24,343 nt of DNA, from positions 1-24,343 of the forward strand of contig DAOOIV010000083.1 in NCBI GenBank assembly GCA_035384605.1, given 5' to 3'. How positions within the stretch are numbered: position 1 is the stretch's first letter; each line of letters starts with the position of its first letter. Origin of the DNA: Phycisphaerae bacterium (GTDB taxonomy: Bacteria > Planctomycetota > Phycisphaerae > UBA1845 > PWPN01). Below are positions 1 to 7,991 of this stretch, piece by piece. The notes under the pieces are model-generated. The model was given only the letters and a program-made list of their open reading frames with translations. It was not told the origin of the DNA and did not search any database. Made by a program: the position numbers and the translations under genes.

Positions 1-20
1 GGGCGTCGGCGCTGCTTCTG

Positions 21-41
21 GGCCAATACCCTCTATTGGCC
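21..41. repeat. Second palindrome of the array (copy 1)
   Basis: GGCCAATA and TATTGGCC form an 8-bp perfect stem with a CCCTC loop. The identical element is at 217-237 in the second copy of the 196-bp unit. It lies 10 bp before the core palindrome in both copies, so the two hairpins form a fixed pair. Confidence 0.8.
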
Positions 42-51
42 GATCGGTTTT

Positions 52-73
52 GTGCCGACGAGGGCGTCGGCAC
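52..73. repeat. Core palindrome of the repeat family (copy 1)
   Basis: GTGCCGACG and CGTCGGCAC form a perfect 9-bp stem around an AGGG loop. An identical hairpin lies at 248-269. A version with one G-U pair near its base lies at 187-208. The inner 7-bp version recurs at 23468-23485. No U-tract follows on either strand, so it is not a typical intrinsic terminator. Confidence 0.85.
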
Positions 74-322
74 TACTTTGGGTGTCGGCACTACTTGGGG
101 CGTTGGCGCTACTTGGGGTGTCGGCGCTACTTGGGGTGTCGGCACTACGCATGTCGCCGGTCGATGGCGTCGGCGAGAAGAAGTTTGTGCCGACGAGGGC
201 GTCGGCGCTGCTTCTGGGCCAATACCCTCTATTGGCCGATCGGTTTTGTGCCGACGAGGGCGTCGGCACTACTTTGGGTGTCGGCACTACTTGGGGTGTC
301 GGCGCTACTTGGGGTGTCGGCG

Positions 323-3300
323 CTACTTGAGGGTCGCTTCGTTATTCAGTTCGTAGAGTTCCTGGACCTGGTTCTGCGGGTCGAGGCGGATGCGGGCGTT
401 AGCAAGCTTGTCCGGGTCGACGTTCACCACAATCTCTCGAACCGAGGGCTCGAAGCTCTTGATGGCCGGTAGCCCATCGACTTTGGCGTGAGCAAGCTGC
501 GTCCAGGTGTCGCCGTTCCCGGCCTGGGCCACGACGTCGAACGGTCCGGCCGCCGCTCCGCCGATGTTGTGAACCCGGACAACGACCTTGCCGTCCTTCA
601 GCTGAATGTCCCGCGACGCGATGGCCAAGTCCGGCAGCATCGCGGGCCTTTCGATCGCCTTGCGCAGTCGCAGATCGACGACCCACTCCTTGTGCGAGGG
701 GATTTCCACCCAGATGGGCGTGCCGCGGTGGAGATGCTCCACCTCGGTCGGTTCGGTCCAGGTGTAGCGTTTCTGGAAATCGTATTCGCCGGGCACGGGC
801 TCGCCGGCGTTGAGCACGTAGACGCCGGGCACCAGCCGCCAGGGTTTGAGCCCGACGCGCATCGGCTCGGCGTTGAAGTTGTAGAGCATGATCCGCAGAC
901 GAGCGGGTGTGGTCTCGGTCACTACCGAGGCGAAGTTGAGGTCCGGTGTGTCGTAGGTTACCGAGATGGTCGGCGGTTTGCTGTCGCGGAAGCTGCAGAC
1001 GGCCCCGGTGTAGGCCCCGAAGACCTCGGCCGACCCTGTCAACCCGGCCCGATCGGTTTGCAGGATCTCGCTGGTGAGCTGCGTCCAGTTATGCCGCAAG
1101 GAGTTGGCCGTCTTCTCGAACGTCGTGACGTACCGGGCCAAGTCGTAGTCGGTCATGTAGCGTTGCGTCGGGGTGGCCATTCGCAGGATGTACTCGTCGT
1201 AGACCCGCTCGCCGGTCAGGAGGCGGTAAGCGCTGAGCACGTCGGCCGAAGCCATGTGCGACCACTGGGCCATGAGGTTCTCGATATGATCGGGCGGCAG
1301 CTTGGGGTCGCCCTTGTGGAGCGGACCGGCGGTGGCCATGTGCATCATCGTCTGCACCGGGTCGAGGAACTTACGGTCGTTGGTAAGCAGATAGGCCGTC
1401 GTGAAGCTCTCGTAGATCATGAGGGGCAGGCCGGGGAAGCCGTACGAATTGCGCTGCTCGTCATACCAGGGTTTTCCGTCGGGCGGGGCGATGCCTCCCG
1501 AGGGAAACCACAAGGTGGACGGAGGGAAGCCGGCGGGTTTGGGGCCGATCTGCCGCATGGTGGCGTCGCGCCAGGTGTCGCACCACTGCACAAACGCGTC
1601 GCGGCCTTCGGGCACCCCATACCAGCCGAGATAGATGAAATGCTTGGTTGCCCGCGCGTGGTAGCCGCTGTCGCCGCCGTTGCCCAGGCCGCGTTTGACA
1701 CCGTCGGTGCCGAAGTCCCGCGACATGAACTGGAGGAAACCGCGCTCGTTGAGGTCCATGAACTTCTCGCGAACGGTCTTGGCGGATCGCAGGTTGCGTT
1801 CGAGCCACAACGGATCGCCGTAGCGGAGGACGATCATGGTGGGCAGGGAATCGCAGGACGGCTCGGCGGAGTGCTCGACGTCGCCGGGGAACGGATCGTA
1901 GCCGTCTTTGAGAACGTGGTCCCAGACGCCCTGGGCCAGTCGCTCGATACCGGCGATGACCGGCTCGGCCGCGCTGGTGATGCAGGCGATGGGCACCCAA
2001 CCGCGAAGGATCTCGACGTCGTCGCCCCAGCCGCCGCCGAGTTGACCGTCCGGAAGCTGTCGTTCGCTGAACCACCAGCGTAGGACGGCCTGTTGGCGGG
2101 CCAGTGATTCCTGCAAGTGGCGAGCCCAGGCCGGCCCGTCCGACTCGGGGCGGATCAGTTCCTCGCCCCAGGGGATCTTCTCGCCGGTCCACTCGCGCAG
2201 GGCCTGGTGTTCGGGCCAGATCTTCTTGAGTTCGGCGAACTCATTGATCGCTGCCTGCATGCCCTCTCGATGGGCACCCTCGATGGCATGGGCGTAGTTG
2301 AAGCGATTCTCGAACAGGCGGGCCTTGTAGTAGAACGGGTTGTTGTCCGGGCCGCAGCCGATCAGTCGACGGGTGGCCCGATGATCGCGCCTGTAGACGT
2401 TGAAGTCGGCGAACCACTTGGCGGCCAGGGCGAAATCCTTGGCTTTGGTGTCTTCGGGGGCCCTGGCGGCGAGCTCCGCGGCGACTCTGGCGACCTGTGC
2501 CTGATGCGCCGGTTTTTCCAGAAACGCCAGGTCGCCCACCACGTAGGCCAGAGCGGCCGCGCTCTCGAGTGTGGCAGGTGAGACGGCCGAGAGCGTAGCG
2601 AAGGCCTCCTGGTACTTTCGCTCGTTGTACAGCCTGATCCCCTGGGTCACGTTTGGTGTCAGGGCGGCCGGCCCGCTGTAACTCAGTTGACGATCTTTCC
2701 AGGTGAATCCCAGCGCCGGCATGGCTCGCAGCACCACCGGTCCGCCGGGCGCGGGTGTTGTCCGCTCGAAGACCTTCACGTAATCGACATACATGCCGTT
2801 CCAGGTGGTCAGCGCGACGCCGTCGAACTCCGGCCCTCCGAGCGGATCGTCGAGCCTGGCCTCGAGGAGCTTGTGGTCGTTGCAGTAGAGGATCAGCATC
2901 GGTCCTTCCTTGACCGCGACGATCTTGTATTTCTTGCCGTGTTCGATCGGGAATGGGGGCTTGTTGTCCCGAACGGTCACACCCGCGCCCATGATCTGGT
3001 TGAAGGTGTTGTTGCCGCCGCCGAAAGCCAGGAGGAAGGTGTTGGCCAAGGTGACGGCCAGGTCGCAGGGCGGCTGGTCGGGGTCGGCCTCAGCCAGGAA
3101 CTCCACCTTCACGTCGCCCGGGAATCCGCGGCGGAGCCTGGCGTCCGCCCGCCCCTTGAGAAACAGGCGGCCGTGGACGATGCTCACGTTCTTGGCTTCG
3201 ACCCAGTCCGGTCCAAGCTCGGCCCGCTGGAAGCGGTCCTCGAACACGAGCTTCCATGGCCCGTTATCGGCCGCATTGGCGATCGCTGCGAAAACCAGTA

Positions 3301-3325
3301 CACACGCGCAAAGCCATTTCTGCAT
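323..3325 (-). CDS. Large secreted multidomain protein, function unknown
   Basis: The product is 1000 residues. The chosen ATG at 3325 begins a signal peptide (MQKWLCACVLVFAAIANAA) and has GAGGAG about 8 nt upstream; a longer in-frame start at 3388 would put 21 residues before that signal and is unlikely. Residues about 25-195 look like a concanavalin/LamG-type beta-sandwich as found in secreted sugar-hydrolase accessory modules. About 200-310 is helical and TPR-like. About 380-760 is rich in W, Y, D and G with GGGWGDD and GNGGDSGYHAR motifs, suggesting an alpha/alpha-toroid polysaccharide-active fold. About 890-1000 resembles a CARDB-type adhesive domain (LPDLAI, then ELYELNN at the end). 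The domain calls rest on pattern only. A role at the cell surface with carbohydrate is an inference. The stop codon TAG lies in the first repeat unit of the array at 1-330. It is divergent from the symporter gene. Confidence 0.85.
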   Translation of the reverse strand: MQKWLCACVLVFAAIANAADNGPWKLVFEDRFQRAELGPDWVEAKNVSIVHGRLFLKGRADARLRRGFPGDVKVEFLAEADPDQPPCDLAVTLANTFLLAFGGGNNTFNQIMGAGVTVRDNKPPFPIEHGKKYKIVAVKEGPMLILYCNDHKLLEARLDDPLGGPEFDGVALTTWNGMYVDYVKVFERTTPAPGGPVVLRAMPALGFTWKDRQLSYSGPAALTPNVTQGIRLYNERKYQEAFATLSAVSPATLESAAALAYVVGDLAFLEKPAHQAQVARVAAELAARAPEDTKAKDFALAAKWFADFNVYRRDHRATRRLIGCGPDNNPFYYKARLFENRFNYAHAIEGAHREGMQAAINEFAELKKIWPEHQALREWTGEKIPWGEELIRPESDGPAWARHLQESLARQQAVLRWWFSERQLPDGQLGGGWGDDVEILRGWVPIACITSAAEPVIAGIERLAQGVWDHVLKDGYDPFPGDVEHSAEPSCDSLPTMIVLRYGDPLWLERNLRSAKTVREKFMDLNERGFLQFMSRDFGTDGVKRGLGNGGDSGYHARATKHFIYLGWYGVPEGRDAFVQWCDTWRDATMRQIGPKPAGFPPSTLWFPSGGIAPPDGKPWYDEQRNSYGFPGLPLMIYESFTTAYLLTNDRKFLDPVQTMMHMATAGPLHKGDPKLPPDHIENLMAQWSHMASADVLSAYRLLTGERVYDEYILRMATPTQRYMTDYDLARYVTTFEKTANSLRHNWTQLTSEILQTDRAGLTGSAEVFGAYTGAVCSFRDSKPPTISVTYDTPDLNFASVVTETTPARLRIMLYNFNAEPMRVGLKPWRLVPGVYVLNAGEPVPGEYDFQKRYTWTEPTEVEHLHRGTPIWVEIPSHKEWVVDLRLRKAIERPAMLPDLAIASRDIQLKDGKVVVRVHNIGGAAAGPFDVVAQAGNGDTWTQLAHAKVDGLPAIKSFEPSVREIVVNVDPDKLANARIRLDPQNQVQELYELNNEATLK

Positions 3326-3636
3326 GACACGACTCCTCAGTGAGCATGCACGGCCACCCGGCCATGATGAAAGAGAGCCTCTCCGCAAAGCCCGTCCGAA
3401 AGCAGGTTGTCATGGATCGCAGGGGTTGTGTCAAGAGTCGACGGAATTGAGGGGATGAGGCCCGCTGCCGGTGCGACGGTGAACGTGTTGCGACCTCCGT
3501 TTGGCTCGCGCACAAAGGCCTGTCGTGCCGCGTTGAGCCCCCGCTTGCGGGAGGCTCAGGCTCCTTGCAAAACAGCCTCAATCCGTTCATCATGCCGCAC
3601 AATCGCAGTCACCCGATCTCTGTTGAGGAGTTCATG
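3326..3636. promoter_or_regulatory. Divergent intergenic region with hairpin
   Basis: This 311-bp gap separates two divergent genes and should hold both promoters. On the minus strand a perfect TTGACA is visible at 3429-3434, about 100 nt before the start at 3325, but no convincing -10 box follows at the usual distance. A strong hairpin lies at 3535-3557 (GAGCC plus CCCG pairing with CGGG, a bulged A, and GGCTC), about 80 nt before the symporter start. It has no U-tract and could be a 5'-UTR structure. Confidence 0.35.
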
Positions 3637-5352
3637 ATGGCCGGAACCCTGAACGCCCCGACCGAACCCGTTTTGGCACGTCGCAGGCCCCGCGAGAACT
3701 GGGGTTCTCGTCTGGGAGTGATTCTGGCGGTGGCGGGCTCGGCGGTCGGGCTGGGCAATTTCCTGAGATTTCCCGGCCTGGCGGCGACGAACGGCGGCGG
3801 GATCTTCATGATCCCGTACTTCATCTCGCTGCTCGTTCTAGGCATCCCCATCTGTTGGGTCGAATGGACCATCGGCCGTTACGGCGGAGCCCGCGGCTTC
3901 AACAGCGCTCCGGGCATTTTCTCCGCTCTCTGGCCGAGCCGGGTGAGCAAGTACTTCGGAGCGTTGGCGCTGATCATTCCCGTCGGCATCTACATGTACT
4001 ACGTCTACATCGAGGCGTGGTGTCTGGCCTATGCGTGGGACTACGTATCGGGCACCATGACTCGTTACGGCGCAGATGCCGGCACGGACGTGACCGCGGC
4101 GGTTGCCGCGTACCGGACGCACTTCACCGAGTTTGTCGGCATGGGCGAAAACGGCTTGCTGGTTTACGGATCCCTGCAAAAAGGCGTCGTTTTTCTGCTG
4201 ATCGTGTTCGTCATCAACTTTGTCCTCATCTACCGCGGTCTGACCAAGGGCATTGAAGCCTTCTGCAAGTACGCCATGCCGTTGTTGGCCGTCTTTGCGC
4301 TGATCGTTCTGGTTCGCGTGCTGACCCTGGGCGCTCCCGATTCCTCCCGCCCTGAGATCAACGTCAATAATGCCCTCGGTTTCATGTGGAACCCCAAGAC
4401 CGGTGACGAAGGTTTTCTGGCGGCCCTGGCCAACCCGGAACTGTGGCTCAGCGCATCGGGCCAGATCTTTTTCAGCCTGTCGGTGGGCTTCGGCATCGTG
4501 CTGAACTATGCCAGTTACCTCAAGGCGGACGACGACGTGGTCCTCTCGGGCTTGACCGCCACTTCGACCAACGAGTTCTGCGAAGTATGTCTTGGCGGAC
4601 TGATTACGGTGCCCGTGGCCTTCCTTTTCCTTGGAGAAGCCAACCTGACCAAGGACGTGCTCGGTTCGACGTTCAGCCTGGGCTTCATGTCCCTTCCGGC
4701 GGTGTTTGCACGGATGCCGGCGGGCAGCTTTTTCGGGGCGGTGTGGTTCTTCATGCTCTTTATCGCGGCGATCACCAGCTCTCTGAGCATGCTTCAGCCG
4801 GCGATCGCGTTCTTTGAAGAAGGCTTCGGCATGGGCCGACGGCTGTCGGTGACCTGCCTGGGGCTGCTGACGGCCATTGGCAGTCTGCTCGTCGTCTACT
4901 TTTCGAAGAACCTGCTGGCCACGGACACGCTGGATTTCTGGATTGGAACGGTTTGCATCTTCATGCTCGCCACGGTGGAAGTGATCCTTGTCGGGTGGGT
5001 TTTCGGCGTGGGCCGTGCCCGCGAGGAGGTCAAACGGGGGGCCGCCCTGGAAGTGCCTCGAGTCTTCTGGTTCATCATCAAGTACGTCTCGCCGACTTAC
5101 CTGCTGGTCATCTTCGGGTTCTGGTGCTACAAGAACATACCGGCCAAGATCGACGAAGTCCGGGCGATGAGTCCCGAAGATCGCGGCACGGTGCTCCTCA
5201 TGCTGGCCTTCATCGGGGTGCTGCTGATCTTCTTCGGGATGCTGGTCAACCTGGCCGACAAGCGGTGGCATTTGATCGGCAAACTGCCGCTGGAGCCCGC
5301 GCGAGGTTTGCCGTTGGCCGCCGCGGATGAAGAAGGGAGAACGCGCTCATGA
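3637..5352 (+). CDS. NSS (SNF) family sodium-dependent transporter
   Basis: The product is 571 residues from the ATG at 3637, with GAGGAG 6 nt upstream; the adjacent ATG at 3634 is the alternative. The N-terminal part carries the LeuT-fold signature GSAVGLGNFLRFPG followed by NGGGIFMIPY, which in this family forms the sodium and substrate site in broken helix 1. About 11-12 hydrophobic segments follow. Known members import amino acids or related amines with sodium; the substrate here cannot be read from sequence. The stop codon overlaps the ATG of a small single-helix protein (ATGA), the arrangement known for MetP/MetS-type two-part symporters, which favours a methionine, alanine or similar amino-acid importer. 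Confidence is high for the family and low for the substrate. Confidence 0.95.
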   Translation: MAGTLNAPTEPVLARRRPRENWGSRLGVILAVAGSAVGLGNFLRFPGLAATNGGGIFMIPYFISLLVLGIPICWVEWTIGRYGGARGFNSAPGIFSALWPSRVSKYFGALALIIPVGIYMYYVYIEAWCLAYAWDYVSGTMTRYGADAGTDVTAAVAAYRTHFTEFVGMGENGLLVYGSLQKGVVFLLIVFVINFVLIYRGLTKGIEAFCKYAMPLLAVFALIVLVRVLTLGAPDSSRPEINVNNALGFMWNPKTGDEGFLAALANPELWLSASGQIFFSLSVGFGIVLNYASYLKADDDVVLSGLTATSTNEFCEVCLGGLITVPVAFLFLGEANLTKDVLGSTFSLGFMSLPAVFARMPAGSFFGAVWFFMLFIAAITSSLSMLQPAIAFFEEGFGMGRRLSVTCLGLLTAIGSLLVVYFSKNLLATDTLDFWIGTVCIFMLATVEVILVGWVFGVGRAREEVKRGAALEVPRVFWFIIKYVSPTYLLVIFGFWCYKNIPAKIDEVRAMSPEDRGTVLLMLAFIGVLLIFFGMLVNLADKRWHLIGKLPLEPARGLPLAAADEEGRTRS

Positions 5353-5501
5353 CCTGGGCCGGATGGCTGCTGATGACGCTTTCCTGCGGGGTGGTGGTCT
5401 CGCTGATGGTTTTCTGCTACCGACGCGTGCTGCGAACGCCCAGACCCGAGGAGCACATGCACGCTCCTCTGGAGATCGACACTCGCGACGCGGACACTTG
5501 A
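5349..5501 (+). CDS. MetS-like small subunit of NSS transporter
   Basis: This 50-residue ORF starts within the symporter stop codon (ATGA overlap), with AGGGAG about 9 nt upstream, so it is probably translationally coupled. Residues about 3-24 form one hydrophobic segment (WAGWLLMTLSCGVVVSLMVF), followed by a basic stretch (YRRVLR) and an acidic tail. Size, topology and position match the MetS family of small subunits that accompany some NSS transporters and are needed for uptake in Corynebacterium glutamicum MetPS. The exact need for it here is inferred. Its stop lies only 15 bp from the end of the convergent radical SAM gene. Confidence 0.85.
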   Translation: MTWAGWLLMTLSCGVVVSLMVFCYRRVLRTPRPEEHMHAPLEIDTRDADT

Positions 5502-5509
5502 TAAGGGTT

Positions 5510-5566
5510 CGGGGTTCAGGGTTCCCTGCTTCGCTCGATGAGCTTCGCAGGGCAAACGGGGTTCAG
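5510..5566. repeat. Palindrome flanked by 10-bp direct repeats
   Basis: CGGGGTTCAG occurs at 5510-5519 and again at 5557-5566. Between them sits a symmetrical hairpin at 5524-5552: CCCTGC, an internal loop TTC, GCTC, loop GAT, GAGC, TTC, GCAGGG. The heptamer GGGTTCN is repeated three times in tandem from 5505 to 5525, so part of the direct repeat may be simple-repeat derived. The segment forms the C-terminal tail and stop codon of the radical SAM gene and lies between two convergent gene ends. Confidence 0.65.
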
Positions 5567-7042
5567 CGGAGCGGGGCTCGGCGCAGGCTGCATTGATCGA
5601 TGCGCTTGGTACTTGCGGAGCGACATGGTGAAGGCGTCCCTGAGTTTGCGCGTCCGCTCGTTCTCGTGAGGGATGAACCCAAAGCGCTCTTCGTCTTTGG
5701 GCAACTGCATTCTGGCGATTCGTTTCCAACCCTTGTTCATCCCGTGGATGAAGAGCGAGCCGGTCAGGCTTCTGGTCGCCAGCAGCGTCCTTAACGTGCG
5801 TCGCCAGACCCAGGGGGTATTCGCGGCGGCGTGTCGCAGTTCGTAGATGGTCTCATCCAGCTTTCGGGCGGTCATTTTGCGCGGGTGGTACACGGTCTCG
5901 ACGAAGGTATACCTTTCCCAGTCCTCCGGGTAGTTGGTAGCGAAGATCCGGCCCTCGGACATCCACCTTTGATACAGCCTGGTGCCGGGCAGAGGCGTGA
6001 GGTTGGTGATCTGGATGGTATCGATCCCCAGCTTGACCGACTGAATGGCCGTCTCGGCGACGGTGTTCTCATCGTCCTGGTCGGCACCGATGATGAAGGC
6101 CCCGAAGACGGGAATCCCCGCGCGGTGGAATCCGTCGACGAGTTCCTTATAGCGTGACAGATTCATGCGGTTGATACCCTTGTGGTAATCCCGCAGGCTC
6201 TCCGGGTTGAACGTCTCGAAGCCGATCAGCATTCCGCGGCAACCGGCCCTGTAAGCCAGGTCCAGTCCCTCCGCATCGGCGCCCATATTGATCGTGGTCT
6301 GACTGAACCACAGGCGTTTCTTGCCCCGCTTGATGATCTGGCGAAGCAGCTCCTTGGCCCACTCGGCGTGCTTGGGCCCGACACCGAAGAAGTTGTCGTC
6401 GGTCACGAAGATGAACCGCTTGATGGTCGAGTTCCACTCGTCGATGATATCGTCGATCGGTCGCCGCCGGATCTCCGGGCCGCTGAATAACGTGACGCTG
6501 CAGTAGTCGCATCCGACCGGGCAGCCTCGTGAAGTCTGAATCGCGGCGACGGTGTATGAACCATTGACGGCCTGAAGGTGCTGAGCTCCACGGCCGATGC
6601 CCGGGGTACTGATGGAGGCCGGCCGCCCCTGGTATCGGGGTTTGAGCCGACCGGCCGCGGCGTCGGACAGAATCTCCGTCCAAATCTCATCGCACTCCCC
6701 GATCGCGATGGAATCGACATGTCCTGCCACCTCGTCGGGCACCGCCCAAACGTGGGGTCCACCCATAATGGTTGGAATGCCCTCGCGGCGAGCCTGGGCT
6801 GCGATTTCGTAGGCCCGCGACGCGCCGCTGGAGTAGCTGGTGATGCCCACCAGATCGTATCGGCCGCGGCGGACCAATCGCTCGGTGGCTTGGGGTCCGA
6901 AGATCTCGTCAATGATGTCCACTTGATGGTCCGAGGGAGTCAACTGGGCAAGGACCTGGAGGCCGAGCTGCGGGATTCTCCCGCCTATCGTGTGGTAGCC
7001 CTGGCATCGGCGGGCAACGGGGTTAATCAATGCTATTCTCAT
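5516..7042 (-). CDS. B12-binding radical SAM protein
   Basis: The product is 508 residues from the ATG at 7042 (GAAAGG 6 nt upstream; a longer start at 7087 lacks such a site). Residues about 1-140 form a B12-binding-type Rossmann domain (MRIALINPV, GITSYSSG, TIMGGPH, IGECDE). The radical SAM cluster motif is at C174, C178 and C181 (CPVGCDYC). Further family motifs are VTDDNFFG, GFETFNPE and PLPGTRLYQRW. The C-terminal third (about 370-470) resembles the DUF4070-type extension seen in several B12 radical SAM proteins, including hopanoid methylases. Such enzymes use cobalamin and SAM for methylations or ring rearrangements; the substrate here is unknown and no pathway neighbours are present. 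The last residues (about 15) come from a palindromic repeat that also gives the stop codon. Confidence 0.93.
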   Translation of the reverse strand: MRIALINPVARRCQGYHTIGGRIPQLGLQVLAQLTPSDHQVDIIDEIFGPQATERLVRRGRYDLVGITSYSSGASRAYEIAAQARREGIPTIMGGPHVWAVPDEVAGHVDSIAIGECDEIWTEILSDAAAGRLKPRYQGRPASISTPGIGRGAQHLQAVNGSYTVAAIQTSRGCPVGCDYCSVTLFSGPEIRRRPIDDIIDEWNSTIKRFIFVTDDNFFGVGPKHAEWAKELLRQIIKRGKKRLWFSQTTINMGADAEGLDLAYRAGCRGMLIGFETFNPESLRDYHKGINRMNLSRYKELVDGFHRAGIPVFGAFIIGADQDDENTVAETAIQSVKLGIDTIQITNLTPLPGTRLYQRWMSEGRIFATNYPEDWERYTFVETVYHPRKMTARKLDETIYELRHAAANTPWVWRRTLRTLLATRSLTGSLFIHGMNKGWKRIARMQLPKDEERFGFIPHENERTRKLRDAFTMSLRKYQAHRSMQPAPSPAPLNPVCPAKLIERSREP

Positions 7043-7325
7043 GTGAGGCCTTTCACGACAACCAAGCCCGATCCGGCGACAAACCACGGTCGTGCAAAGT
7101 CATGTTGTTTGTTGCTGTCAGGCGGTGAGACACACGAAGCTCAACACGACGGGTGGCAAGCAAGCCTACAGCCCGGGATCGCCGGTCGCCGGTGTGGGTT
7201 CTTGGATGCGAATCCGGTCCTGATCCGCGCTCATATCCGTCCGGCATTAAGGGATGACGATAACCGCAACCGGCGGGTGAATCAACCCTCGCCATGAACC
7301 CGAGGTCAATGGGGTGGTATGGCGC

Positions 7326-7359
7326 AAAAAACGAGCCCCGCAATCGGGCGCGGGGCTCG
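7326..7359 (-). terminator. Intrinsic terminator, minus strand
   Basis: CGAGCCCCGC and GCGGGGCTCG (7332-7341 and 7350-7359) form a perfect 10-bp stem with an 8-nt loop. On the minus strand the stem is followed directly by six U residues (A-run 7326-7331). It ends a minus-strand transcript begun upstream of 7360, or attenuates the radical SAM gene whose start is about 284 nt further on. Confidence 0.85.
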
Positions 7360-7375
7360 CTAGTCATATGTCGTG

Positions 7376-7415
7376 GCTGCCGTAAGGCAGCTGCGTGGGC
7401 GTTCCCTACGGCAGC
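7376..7415 (-). promoter_or_regulatory. Leader hairpin upstream of terminator
   Basis: On the minus strand GCTGCCGTA (7407-7415) pairs with TACGGCAGC (7376-7384) over 9 bp, with a 22-nt loop that contains the self-complementary GCAGCTGC. The 5' arm overlaps the stop codon of the tiny ORF at 7406-7435, so a ribosome stopping there would cover it. The terminator lies 16 nt further along. This resembles an attenuator, but alternative pairing with the terminator stem is not obvious. Confidence 0.45.
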
Positions 7416-7435
7416 TCACCTCTGCAATCTGTCAA
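7406..7435 (-). CDS. Putative 9-residue leader peptide
   Basis: A TTG at 7435 begins the frame MTDCRGELP and ends at TAG (7406-7408). GGAGG lies 7 nt upstream within GAAAGGAGGTGGTCC, which matches the complement of the usual 16S rRNA 3' end at 14 of 15 positions. Such a strong site before such a short frame is unusual. The codons show no obvious run of one amino acid. A GTG at about 7416 opens a second frame of 19 codons. Whether either is translated is unknown. Confidence 0.35.
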   Translation of the reverse strand: MTDCRGELP

Positions 7436-7991
7436 GGGACCACCTCCTTTCGGGAAGAAACACCTCGGGTCATTCGCTGCGGTCCGCACAAGCACCGGCA
7501 CAAATGTCGCCGAGCTTCATCCCACCTGCCGATCGCCACCGGCAGGTCCACAGGTTGTGATCATTCCAGAAACCGGTTGAATCTCCTCCGACCCTCCCGG
7601 CGACAGACTGACGCAGTCCGTTTCCGGAAAGGTCTGACACCTGCCTCTATCTATCTATACGTCAGGATGGCTGTTTCGGCAAAGAAAAATCACTGAAAAA
7701 GGGAGTAATCGCGTTTGTTGGGTCGCGGACGGGGCAGGTGGTTACCCGATTTCGGAGCGCCTGCAGTTACCGGTCCGGTCTGAAGGCTCGCGGGCTGCCG
7801 GCCTTCACAACAGATGTGCCGAATAGGGACAAACCTCGCGGGTTGCTCAAGAATCGCCCCCCGCTGCAACCTGGCCATTGGTTATCGGTATCAGAGGGCG
7901 GTCGGGGTCTGCGCATATGCTGGCGGTGCTTGCGCCTCGATGGGCGGGCGCGCGGTCCTGGGCTTTCGGTTCGACTGGCGCGCACGGAAGG

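Larger units (their letters stand above)
1..330. repeat. Compound tandem/palindromic repeat array
   Basis: Two copies of a roughly 196-bp unit start at 1 and 197; positions 1-100 and 197-296 are identical. Within each copy lies a tandem run with an 18-bp period, consensus GGTGTCGGCGCTACTTGG: five units at about 63-152 and four at 259-330. Each copy also carries two kinds of perfect palindrome, listed separately. The minus-strand reading of the 18-mer contains TAG, and the last unit gives the stop codon of the gene at 323-3325. Several frames stay open across the array, but none looks like a protein. The core palindrome recurs inside the RHS gene at 23468-23485, so this is a dispersed family and not only a local expansion. 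The array runs off the left edge of the window. Confidence 0.9.

Noticed and set aside
1..330. CRISPR array
   Set aside because: The 18-bp units are directly adjacent without unique spacers and no cas genes are present.
488..2083. Long plus-strand frame of 531 codons opposite the secreted protein
   Set aside because: It is antisense to a gene with a signal peptide and good start; its composition is that of GC-rich reverse-frame shadow and no motif is recognisable.
3838..5271. Minus-strand frame of 477 codons opposite the NSS transporter
   Set aside because: The product is highly hydrophilic and charged (His, Asp, Glu, Arg), as expected from the antisense of a membrane protein.
7437..7451. 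Fragment of the 16S rRNA 3' end on the plus strand
   Set aside because: Only 15 nt match; the preceding sequence does not resemble the conserved end of 16S rRNA, so a strong minus-strand ribosome binding site explains it better.
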